Shown here one piece after another: positions 38,649 to 50,576 of a DNA stretch of 64,000 nt; the stretch's first letter is position 1, and the number at the start of each line of letters is the position of its first letter. The stretch covers positions 29,970,322 through 30,034,321 of the forward strand of contig NC_064753.1 in NCBI RefSeq assembly GCF_011397635.1, read 5' to 3'. The notes under the pieces were generated by a model that saw nothing but the letters and a program-made list of their open reading frames with translations, was not told the DNA's origin and did not search any database. This DNA is from Epinephelus fuscoguttatus (taxonomy: Eukaryota; Chordata; Actinopteri; Perciformes; Serranidae). The position numbers and the translations under genes were made by a program.

Positions 38649-39296
38649 CTCGACACAAGTCTTTATCACCTGGAACTCCCTCAAGGACCCCTGGGGGTTG
38701 CCGGACCCCTGGTTGAGAACCACTGGCATAGATAATGCATAGGCTAGGGTTGTGAAGCCTGCTTCTAATGACAAGACGTGGACTGATCAACACCAATATT
38801 TGTAATAGTGACACTGTGCACTAATTCAGCTGAGTACTTTGGAGAACTAGCAGCTATAGATTAAGAGACTGTCACATCATTTTGAGCTTCTGTAACTTGT
38901 GATTGGCATTTACCATATTTTTTGTTATTTTATAGCCACACATTGACTGTAAAATAACAGACAAATGCACAATAATTGAAGCTGAACTACAGTTTGCTGC
39001 AGCCCGAGGTGTTTATCTGTGCAACAGCATCAAAATGTGTGCCTCCAACAAGTAGATCAGCAGCAGCGGCGGTAGTGTCTAATCTCATTTAATCGGGACA
39101 GCTGCTTAAGGTGGCATCCTGCGGGCCTAGCTAATGGAGATGTGGCCTAAGAAATGTGTCTCAAACCAGCACTGAAACATGGATTAAAAAGCCGGGTCAC
39201 GCTGTCCGAGCCGCAGCTGGCCGGCTGCCCTGCATGTGCACATAGCTAAAGCCAGGTAATCAGTCAGATAGTCGGTGCCTTCATCTCGCCGCTCAC

Positions 39297-39405
39297 CTGT
39301 ATTTTGACGATGCCTTGCCAAGACCCACTGCATCGGTTCCGCTCGCTCTCCCATATCCCTCCGACTGCCGACCCGCCTCAGCCTATCTCCCCGACACCGG
39401 CTCAC
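39297..39405 (-). other. dagla: Probable dagla 5' untranslated exon 1 with an upstream ORF
   Basis: On the minus strand the sequence ends in ACAG followed by GTGAGC at 39296-39291, a strong splice donor inside CpG-rich DNA. The first coding dagla exon has an acceptor at 15074-15076, 7 nt before its ATG, so a leader exon must lie upstream; this is the best candidate I see. The 5' limit (transcription start) cannot be set from sequence. An ATG at 39354-39352 has G at -3 and G at +4. Joined to the coding exon it gives a 21-codon ORF starting MGERAEPM and ending RQNTGQ. Its TGA (15068-15066) overlaps the dagla ATG (15066-15064) by one base. That the exon is used is an inference. Confidence 0.45.
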
Positions 39406-39488
39406 GGTTGGGGTGGGGGGGGGATGAATTCACAATTGTCTCACCGATAGAATTATAATACCCGTACAGACGTCATTACAACGCGAGG

Positions 39489-39803
39489 ATGAATGGATCC
39501 AGGGACATCAAAGAGCCGGAGCCTCCTCGGGTTGTGTGCCAGCTGTCAGGCAAACCTCGTACATGCCATGAAAGGACCGTTATTAATTACACGGTGGTTT
39601 TCAAACCGCTGGACACTGACGGCTTCTCCGCTGAACTGCAACACGTCGTCGGCTGTGGCACTTCACTGACTATGGGTCATTTTCGTGTCCCTCCGTCGGA
39701 GCTCGGCATGATGGGTTTTATCCACAAGAAGGCAGCGCTGCCTCGGCTTTCACGAACAAGACGAGCCCTTCGTTTCTCACGCTGTAGTCAGTGGCTGGTG
39801 TGA
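39489..39803 (+). other. Open reading frame in the CpG-rich region, unrecognised
   Basis: A 104-codon ATG-started frame beginning MNGSRDIKEPEPPRVVCQLS and running divergently from the candidate dagla leader exon. I recognise no domain, signal peptide or membrane segment. Codon third positions are moderately G/C-rich, but the whole region is. It could be part of an antisense/divergent transcript or chance. Listed only because it starts in promoter-like DNA. Confidence 0.15.
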
Positions 39804-40169
39804 GCCATCAGTCGGACAACTCCCGAACCCCCAGCACGGAGAGCAGCTAAACGGAGGCAGCGTTTCCACACAAACTGGCCCATCCCCTCGGACATTTCTC
39901 CCACTGAGGGAAAAATACGTACGTATTCCCCTTCCGTGTTTGGCTGCGCAATTCCCGTACAACGCTCTGTTTACGCACACCTGCCTCGCTTTTGTAACTG
40001 GCAGACCGCAGACACTTTGGGGATCCTGCGGAGAAAGGGCGCCACCGGTGGTTTCTGAAAATCAAGGAATCGGCAGCGGAATCAAAGATGGCAGTGTTCT
40101 CTGAGAGGCTGCACCTCCTCTGTGTGAAGTCACACAGAAAGACTCCGTGACGCTTTGACACGCTTTCCT

Positions 40170-43010
40170 TTGGTCAATTTGCCATTACTTTAAAGAAGCC
40201 CTTTTATTTGAAAGCTAAAAAAGATACCATTAAGGTACATTAAAGGCGAGAAATGCCAAAAAAGCATATTTGATTAGACTCGGTCGTGCCATGGCGCATG
40301 CGCAGTTTAGATTTTTCCCAAACGCTCCTTACAGGAAGGAAACTGGTGCAGGCCGAGCTCAACTTGACGTTTCATCGCTGTTTTGTAGTTAGAGAAACTG
40401 TTTTATTTCCTGTCAGCTGCTGCATTAATAAACATTCAACAAGAAATGCATAAGAGCCCATTTGAAATGTCAGACAGAGTGTATTGCCTATTTGAAACTA
40501 TTAAAAATTAATGTTATGTACTGAATTTGATTTGGAACCGAAGCATAGGCCTTACACAGTGTTGGGGAGTACTGGGGGATTACATGTACTGAATTTATGA
40601 AATTAAATTACAAAATAAATGTAATTGTCACCAGTTGCAGTTACTGAGAAAAACATATGCACTTAAATTACAAAATATTGGTAATTACAATGGGTTACAT
40701 CCCATATTTTTTTTGTCAGAACCTTATATGTAGAATATAACATTCATTCTGTTGCTCTGCATCTTATTGCCTTCTTGTGGTATATTTCTGAGCAATGCAT
40801 GTCAGCAAAGCTAATTTGAGTGCAACATTTATGCACTTATGTTTTTCTAGGACGTTTCTGCTTTATCACACAGTTCAAAACATTTGCTACAGAAATAATT
40901 AAAGAGTAATCAAATGTAATAATTAAATATTTTACTGAAGTAATGAAAACATAAAGTCAGCTACTTATTATAATTTTTAACAGGGTAACTAGTATTCTTA
41001 GGTTATATCCTACAGATGGGCTATCTTTTCATTATTGCAAAAATGTTTTTAGTGAGCATGTGGTATCATAATTTTACGTTTTGTTTCTAGTTCTTTCCTA
41101 TATTCAAGGGCGTAGATTTTATTTCAACACTTGAATGCCAAACACTTAATTTCCTGCATTCTGGTGAATTTTTAAGCACAAATTTATGTCATTACTGCAC
41201 CAATTTACGGTGTAAATGTATTTAATTTTGTGAAAATAAAAGTCCTCTGCTACTTTCATGTTTTTATTGGGGGAGAAAAATGCACACGAATGCACATAGA
41301 TATTGAAGGGCACCTGTCCCCTGCATCCCCCCTGAATTCTACACCGATGCCAATAAGGGTTACACTTGATTTATTTTGCATCACATTATAGCTCAACTGA
41401 AAACACCATACTGTGCCTATGTTAATAATTTACATAGAAAACATAAACAGATATTTCAAATACATATTTGATGAGAAGATATTCCTCTATATAGAGAGTG
41501 AATGGAGACTGGCAGATTTTTTTTTAAGTATTATAATTTATTTATTTTTTTATTAACCAAGCAAACTTCTCTCATCAGCTTTGTGAGCGAGTGTCTTTAC
41601 GTCACCCAGTACGCATTTCACCAACAGCTCCCTACTGCACCGATTACTATCTTGACACACTACAATCTTTCCTGGATGTACGTACACTGGGCGTGGATTA
41701 GCAACACGTCATAAAATATACTCATCTGTCAAAAATGCAGGCAAACAGTCGGAAGATGTGCCAACACTTTATTAAGAAAAATAATAAAAGAGGCAAACCC
41801 TCATGAAAGCACTTCTTCGTCCAGTCACAGGCACTTCTCACTCTCACACATACTGCTGACCTCAGGTCTCCTGGTTATGTGGCTCATCTCCCGTCTGCAA
41901 ATAGACTCAAAGCTGTGTGTTGTTGCACTGATAATTGCAACAGAATTCACTCTGCATATTTGCAAAGGAACATTTCCCACTGATATATATAATGCATGTA
42001 TAGACAGGGAAAACGTGATGTAGGCTGACTCCCCTTTCAAAAGCTGCATGACTCATTTCCTAATAAGATGATTAAGTCCCCAACCATCTTACGGGAACTG
42101 AGAGAAGATGATGCTGAGGGGTGTCACTGGGGCAGGGTGGTGGGGCCAATGAAAATACAAAAATAGCCTTTACAGCAGTTTAACTCTGCGGGGAACAAAT
42201 GTCATAAAAATGATCTGTTCTTGTAGCATTTGTGACCTCTTGTGGTGCTGTATAACTCTGTCTGAATGTCTTTTACTTTCTATTTGCCACTCCATCAGTG
42301 GTAACACCCCTCTGACCCCTCTTTTGTTTTTCAGTTAAGTTAAAGAGTGCTCTCACTTAATAAATGCTGGCTGGATACGGTCAAGCCCTTGCAACTAATC
42401 TGGTTACCCACAGTATGTGCATTAAAGATAGTATTACATGAATTAATTTGCAATTAATATAGTTATTATCTACACAATGCACACTGTATTATATGTTACA
42501 GCACACTGTCTTTGATATGAAACAATGAGACTAAAGCTCTGATTGTCTGCCTTAATTTGGAAGGTGTTTATCTGCTCTTGCTCTGTCAGAAAATATGGGG
42601 ACTGTGTATAAAAACAGTATTACTGTCAACATAAAACCCTCAAGTACACCCAAAGGTGAAAGTCAGGAGTTTAACTTAAGTTACTGAATTAATAATGAAC
42701 TCCTACTGTATTGTATCTCAAAAACAACCCGACAAAATCATTTTCACATGATCCTGTTTGCAACATGTATTGATAAATGTTGAAATAATCCAACACTAAG
42801 ATTTGCTATCTTGAAATAACCCTCAGTGTAGCCACAAAAACTCACTGGATTAAGAATATTCTTCATTAAAAAGGCTCTATAACCCAGGATGTGATAACAA
42901 AATAGACTCCCCCTGTTATTGAGGACTAGATGGTACATCCCAGTCTCTCCTCCTCTCCTTCTCTCATTCTCCTCCCTCCTGCTTTCAGTGTCCTCCATCT
43001 CTCCGCTTTC
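40170..43010. other. Intergenic, no gene seen
   Basis: AT-rich DNA between the dagla promoter region and cend1. 40553-40720 begins GTGTTGGGGAGTACTGG and repeats blocks like TTAAATTACAAAATA; it looks like the left part of a degraded hAT-type repeat. No exon, RNA gene or clear regulatory site could be supported in the rest. Confidence 0.4.
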
Positions 43011-43019
43011 TCTCATTTT

Positions 43020-43106
43020 CTTATATTAAGGACATTCTCAGATCCAGAGACTGCTGCAGTTCCTCATCCATCTGTTTCTTGTAATCTCTACCGAGCTGCT
43101 GGAGAG
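43020..43106 (+). promoter_or_regulatory. cend1: Candidate cend1 core promoter and 5' untranslated exon
   Basis: A TATA-like TTATATTAAG (43021-43030) is followed about 75 bp later by a strong donor, GGAGAG/GTACGTAACG, with the exon ending at 43106. The cend1 coding exon has an acceptor, TTTCCTCCAG, ending at 43847. Joining the two gives a short non-coding leader. Support is only splice-site quality, position and orientation. Confidence 0.35.
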
Positions 43107-43914
43107 GTACGTAACGTCCATATTTCCTCTCATGACATCACTGTAGGATTTAATAGGAGGCATTTTTGTAAATATGTGTCCACACATTCTGTGAGGTGCC
43201 AGCTGCTATGATGCATTAATTCAATTTCACACTTGTTTACTCGTCTTCATTCCCCCCCCTCATTTGCATTACACTGATTTCTTCGCAGTCACTGTAGTCC
43301 TTATTTCTTTCCTCCATCTTGTCCTCCATTTATAGAACACATGACTCATGCAATTTTATAGAGAGAGAACAGAGAACAAGACGAGAGGAGATTAAATCCA
43401 GACATTATTGCATCTGGATCAGGCTCTTGTCAGTGCCACAGAAATAGAGATTCAGTCTTTGACTCTGAGTAATCTGTGCCGCTGCAGTACCATTCCCTGT
43501 GCTTCCATTACAAACCTGATTTTCCCATGAAAAAAGCTTTACACAGGAAGCTGCCGTAACATTGCTGTATTTTCTCAGTGGACGATTATGTCACAGCTGC
43601 TGTGACCAAAATAAACTATTCCCTGTCCTCTGAGCATCAGCGTGCTCCCATCAATGTCATCTTTTTCCAAGGTCACATTTAAGGCCCCACCACCACATGA
43701 TAGCTTCAGCGCCGTACAGTGACTACACAGATCTCAAGGGCTCTTTCATATGTCAGCGTCTCTACATTCAGCAGAGCAGATAACATGATGTCTGAGCCTA
43801 ATTTAGAGGGATAATCTGGCTGTGTTTGTTTGCTGTGTTTCCTCCAGTGAAGCAGCACAGAGCTGCCCTTATAAAGACTCCTCCTGACCAGACCACACCT
43901 CTGTCCCTGAGTCC

Positions 43915-44199
43915 ATGGAAGCCAAGGCCAAGTCCGGGGCTCCAGCACCCAAGGCAGCAACTAAAGCAGAGAAGAAGGAGCCGCCTGCCCCACGCAAGGC
44001 TGACCCTGCCCCTGCAGCACCTGAGCCCGAGCATCCTCCTCCCCAGGATGGGGCAGCAGAGGCTGAAGGAGCAGCTGACGAGGCTGCGGCCTCTGGCACA
44101 GACTCTCTCGAGCACCTGAAACCCTTTCTCATCGGTGGTGCTGTTATTGCTGTAGGAGCCATCTTGCTGGGAGTGTTGCTACTGGCGAGGAGAAATTAA
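43915..44199 (+). CDS. cend1: Cell cycle exit and neuronal differentiation protein 1
   Basis: A 94-residue protein in a single coding exon (exon begins at 43848 after a pyrimidine-rich acceptor). The N-terminal two thirds is disordered and rich in Ala, Pro, Lys and Glu (MEAKAKSGAPAPKAA, KKEPPAPRKADPAP). The C-terminus is one hydrophobic helix (residues 71-90, FLIGGAVIAV start) followed by ARRN, the layout of a tail-anchored membrane protein with its bulk in the cytosol. Mammalian CEND1 has the same build (Ala/Pro/Lys-rich body, Gly/Ala/Val/Leu C-terminal anchor, basic end) but is about 149 residues, so this form is short. CEND1 is a neuronal protein linked to cell-cycle exit of precursors. 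Identification is by composition, anchor and the neighbourhood of polr2l, so it is somewhat less certain than the other genes. Confidence 0.83.
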   Translation: MEAKAKSGAPAPKAATKAEKKEPPAPRKADPAPAAPEPEHPPPQDGAAEAEGAADEAAASGTDSLEHLKPFLIGGAVIAVGAILLGVLLLARRN

Positions 44200-47100
44200 A
44201 AAAAAAAACAAATCATTATCTCAAATTAAAGTATGTATCGGTTGATGAGTTAGAGCGTTATTGCTGAGTGGTTCACAGACTATACGGTACAAACAGGGGA
44301 TGGGGAGCCACTGTGCATCTTATGTTTTGAGTTTTCTTTTGGCCTGCTTTCACATGTAGAAAATCAAACCATTTAAGTTTTGATAACGGCTGTATATGGA
44401 GCGTAATTACACATAATATATGCATGAAGTTGCTTCAATACTGCATCTGAACTGTAATAATCAGTTCCTTCAAAAAAAAAAAAAGACACACTGTACTGAG
44501 CTAAAAAGCTTGAACTCTCTAAAGCTTATTCAACTGCTTTATCTTGTTTAATCCAGTTTGCACAAATATTGACATGTACTTGCAATATTTGTACATTCTT
44601 GCACCGGAAATCAGCTTGGTTCACTTTGCTAAAAAGATCATGAAAAACTCTATTCATAATGTTGAAACTTATAACTCTGGCTATCAGAGTTGTTCCAGGT
44701 TTTATTTTACTTTTAAATAGGACAACTGAAAGAGTACGCCTGAAAACAGATGGAAATATACATTGTGATGTATTGCACATGCTGTGGGTAAATCAATGCC
44801 TGAGTAGAGGGATCAGTTCAGAGACACTGAATCCCTGCATACCCTCCAAAAAAGCCAAATAGAGAAGGGCGCAGTGCAATTTCACAAAAGCAACTTTTTC
44901 CGTGACAGAAAATATAAGCATGCAGTGGTTTAGGAATGGGATGTAGGAGACTGTAGGAGATAAAACATGTACAGTGTGTGTCAGAGAATTGTAGTGAAGT
45001 TACCTCTTGCTGTAGAATAAGAACGAGTTTATGTTACTGTCAAATGATGTCACAAATCAATAACCTTTCATGTCTCACACAACATCCACTGTCGTGCTGG
45101 TTCAACCTGTTTACATCTTACGGTAGATACTTAGCTGTAGCAGGCTGGACGGCCATTAGTGTTGCATTATCAGGTTTAAAGCCTGCGTCCAAAACATTAT
45201 GTCTTCACCGTGCTCCCCTTATGTGGCTTTAGAAAAAAATTTAAGCCGCCTATAGGTTGCTACTGCACTGAAAGCTGGATGTAGACGAACTTCTGTTGCA
45301 TAGGTTACTCAACAGGGGGGGAAAAAGTCAAGCATCCACAGTTTTATTGCAGCAAACACTCACCTGTACAGCTGTACACACTTGTGTCCACTCATCTGTA
45401 AAGCTCATGGGGACGTTCCTGTTGCATAAGTAGATAGCAGAAAGACAGTTCTGATACACACCATTGTTTGAATTCAGTTGTAAGGGTACGTATTAATTTC
45501 ACGACACATTACCGGCCAAAAATATTGTAAGAACATACCTCATCACCACAAGTCCACACCCCAAACACATCCAAAAGATGGTATGCCAACACCAAAACAA
45601 ACTTCACCTTACATTGTACAATACAGTGTACCAAAAAAAGAGAAATCCTATTTTCATAATTTCAACAGCGTATAAATGCAATAATTCAGATAGGACTCCT
45701 CATTTAGCACATGTGCTGTAGCAAGTTAAATTACATAAATGATGGTGTGATAATAGTGTTGATGATGATGATGTCAGCGATGGCACTGATGGTGATGTTA
45801 CAGGTGATGATGATGATGGGAATGATGATGTTTTTCATGGTGACTGTATGGATGATAACGATGGTTATGATATATTTTTGATATATTTCTAACATATATT
45901 CCTTATGCACACTCCCCTCTGCTCCCAAACACCTAAATGTAAAAAAGAAAGAGGTCGTTATCCAACCTTTATTAAAGACAGTGAACCAGCCCAAGTGAGT
46001 ATTTCATTATTTGCAATTATTTGGAATATGGGAGAACACAGACCTTCAGCTTTATAAAATTATTAAAGGTGAAATTGTCTTTTAATTAAAGTGATCATTC
46101 ATTTGAGTTGAGCAATTAATTTGTACTGTTGAGACAACATAATACCCATACTTTTTGTGTATTAGCATGCTGGAGCACCCCTTTTCTGTCCTCATATTAA
46201 TTTTATCCTACTAAATCTTCACTTTAATTTAAGAATTCTGTGATATATGCTAAATGTCTCTTGTTCCCATCTACATTTCCAATTTTGAAATACAAACTCC
46301 AAGATTTGGTGATTTTCAGTTTTAAAATTTTAGGAAGTGTTACTGTGGCACTTCTATAGGTTTTTGAGTTACATGAACCTTTGAACAGAAAATCCTGTAC
46401 ACTGCTCTTGCTCAGCATTTCAGCCCTCCTGAGCTTTGTCAAGAATGTTCAACCAGGAGGACAGAAATGTTAGTGTTAACAATAAGTTGTGATGCTGAGC
46501 AAAAGTAGTGTGTGGGATTTTCTGTTCAAAGGCTCAAGTGATATTTTCCAATGCACCTGCATCTGAGACAGTTGGATATGCGAATACCTTTCTTCACACT
46601 AGGAGTTACATGAACAAAAAGCACTATCCTCAAAACTTGAGGTTGTTCTTCGAAAATGCTTATAAGTTCACAATTTTGAGGCACAGAAATTGCATTTAAA
46701 AACAGCAGCTCATCTGGAAAATATACCCACTGTCAAGTTAAATCTTTTATGCTCATTAACACTCAAACAAAGCAGTTTGACAATACCTATATATTTACCG
46801 TATCTTTGACAACGTTTAGAGTTCAGTCATAAAATATCATTCATCAGCACTCATTTGAGGAATACTACTATTACTGAAATATTTATGTGTTTGGTCCCAG
46901 TGTGTGATGTTGTGGTTACTTTTACTCTCGATCTCTAGACTGGCTTACAACAGACAGTTTTCAGACTTCTGCGCTCTGCCCAAAAGAATATTTATTTATT
47001 CTCCCTGATTAAACCTCTACTCAGGTAGAGGCTGTGTGAAGTGTGTCGGGAGCAGGGTCACTAAAAGAACACACAAAAAATCATAAAGATGCAGACTGAG

Positions 47101-47590
47101 ACTTGCCACAACAGGTGCAACAAAACTCACAAAAGTTCATAGATTTCAATAAAGCATGTACTATCTGTACTTTACTGGCTGCAGTTCTGAGATCTGTCCA
47201 GTCAAAATGAGTAAAAACACCACTGCACAGAATGGTAGGATTGTTTGTTTTGGGCCATCTGCAGTTTGTCATACACAGTTACAGAGAGGCAGCTCTGGGC
47301 TACTAACTGGAGTTTTTGTGCTGAATTTACACCCAGTTGCCATTCTGTTAGGTACCCCTGGTTCAAAGTAATGCAGTCTAATACAACAACCTGCCACATA
47401 AGCTTTCAATTTGTAAATTTGATCAGTTTGTGTTCATACTGTGTTAGGGAGTTGAGTAAAATCTATGAGTCATTTAAAAGCTGTAGTTTGTGGTGCTCTT
47501 GAAATGGTGTGTGTTATTCTATGTCAAACATTTTTTGCCCACACAAATCTAATAAACTGTTCAAGTTTACCTTTGTGGAAGTTGTTATTT
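44200..47590. other. cend1 3' flank and intergenic DNA
   Basis: An A-run directly follows the cend1 stop, and ATTAAA at 44225-44230 is a possible but very close polyadenylation signal. Further right are GAT-rich imperfect repeats (45755-45840) and an imperfect inverted repeat (46372-46538). No exon or RNA gene is visible. Confidence 0.4.
45755..45840. repeat. Imperfect GAT/GATGAT repeat
   Basis: Repeated GATGATGATGATG-type runs interrupted by GTCAGC, GGCACT and GTTACAG. It explains the minus-strand Ile/Thr-rich ORF at 45731-45994. Confidence 0.8.
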
Positions 47591-47594
47591 TATT

Positions 47595-47720
47595 CTGAAA
47601 GATCCAGGCCGGAAGCGGTAATGTTGTTGCGACTGTAGAGAACGAGGGAAGCTCGAAGCTACCAGCACTTTCTATCAGAATAACTTAACATTGAGCTTTA
47701 GGTAATATAAATTGTTGACG
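47595..47720 (+). promoter_or_regulatory. polr2l: polr2l promoter and 5' untranslated exon
   Basis: CCGGAAG at 47609-47615 is a consensus ETS-family site, common at the start sites of housekeeping genes. About 105 bp further a donor, GACG/GTGAGT, ends a plausible leader exon at 47720; the coding exon acceptor CCCCAG ends at 48139. There is no TATA box. A second possible donor (TTTAG/GTAATA) is at 47701. The start site itself cannot be fixed. Confidence 0.5.
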
Positions 47721-48122
47721 GTGAGTAAATATTTCTTTACATTGTGAAATTTTGACATTGTTTAAAATTGGTTTTGACTGATAAATAACCTACCGTCGTG
47801 AAATGTTCGTAACATTATTGGCGGCTAATGTAAGCTAACAGTTAACTGTTGTGCTAGTCGCGTGGCTGCAGTCTGTGGGCTAGCTTAAACCTACTTACTG
47901 AGCTTAGCTAACATTACACCTTAATTTGCCAACTGACTGGGACAAGCAGCATCAAGATAAACACCTCTCGGCCCAGTGTAATTGTTCAGAGACAAAAACA
48001 TATGTTAACGTCAGTATAAACGGAAATGGCTTAGTTAACATTAACTAGCTGTTTGATGCTAGCTGCGTAGCAATCTAACTAGCATTGCAGTTTATTCCCA
48101 GGTATGAGTGTTAAAACTGTGA

Positions 48123-50395
<2,273 letters not shown>

Positions 50396-50550
50396 TTGCA
50401 ACTGGCTGCCTTCAAGAGCGGCAAGGACATTATGGGGCTGTGGCATGGACAGATTCATGTTATTATGTTATGTGACAACGGATGGCAACTGCAGGGGTGA
50501 CTTTTGGAACAGTCATTTGTGCACCTATTTGATAATGCATTTTTTTTCTA

Positions 50551-50556
50551 AATAAA
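50551..50556 (+). terminator. polr2l: polr2l polyadenylation signal AATAAA
   Basis: Canonical hexamer 155 bp after the stop codon, following a T-rich run; cleavage is expected around 50570-50580. Confidence 0.75.
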
Positions 50557-50576
50557 GTTGTTGAATGACATAGTTA

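Larger units (their letters stand above)
37610..38725. mobile_element. hAT (Charlie-like) element hosting two later insertions
   Basis: Left end CAGTGACTCTCAACC and right end GGTTGAGAACCACTG, the latter inverting to CAGTGGTTCTCAACC. Flanks GTCTGGAT and GCATAGAT agree at 5 of 8 bases, so the target duplication is only weakly supported. Inside lie a Harbinger-type element (37806-38375) and a SINE (about 38392-38648); what is left of the host element is short. Confidence 0.55.
15074..39296 (-). other. dagla: Inferred dagla intron 1, about 24 kb, no coding exon found
   Basis: If the leader exon at 39.3 kb is right, this stretch is one intron. I looked through both strands and saw no exon-like ORF with homology to a known protein. 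The contents are transposon copies (listed separately at 15375, 15646, 19155, 20600, 23723, 25711 with 26741 inside, 31720, 36476 and 37610), an ATCT microsatellite at 17019, a LINE tail at 32260 and unclassified AT-rich DNA. 32800-34150 has pyrimidine-rich stretches (33340-33630 and 33830-33930) that create long but meaningless ORFs. Regions not named here (for example 27900-31700 and 34200-36450) show nothing I can support. Confidence 0.4.
39184..40170 (-). promoter_or_regulatory. dagla: CpG-rich region, likely dagla promoter
   Basis: Roughly 1 kb is visibly richer in G+C and CpG than the AT-rich DNA on both sides, which is typical of a vertebrate promoter. It contains the candidate dagla leader exon donor (39297). 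A CRE-like site (TGACGTCT on the minus strand, about 39469-39476) lies about 70 bp upstream of the exon region. No convincing TATA box is seen at the expected spacing. Long ORFs on both strands here (39489-39803 plus, 39847-40161 minus) are probably by-products of base composition. The assignment to dagla rests on orientation and the splice donor. Confidence 0.45.

Noticed and set aside
39847-40161. 104-codon minus-strand ORF upstream of the dagla leader
   Set aside because: CpG-rich DNA lowers stop frequency; no homology, and it does not join the dagla frame.
43798-44162. Long antisense ORFs opposite cend1
   Set aside because: Shadow frames of an Ala/Pro-rich GC-rich coding exon; only the plus-strand frame gives the tail-anchored CEND1-like protein.
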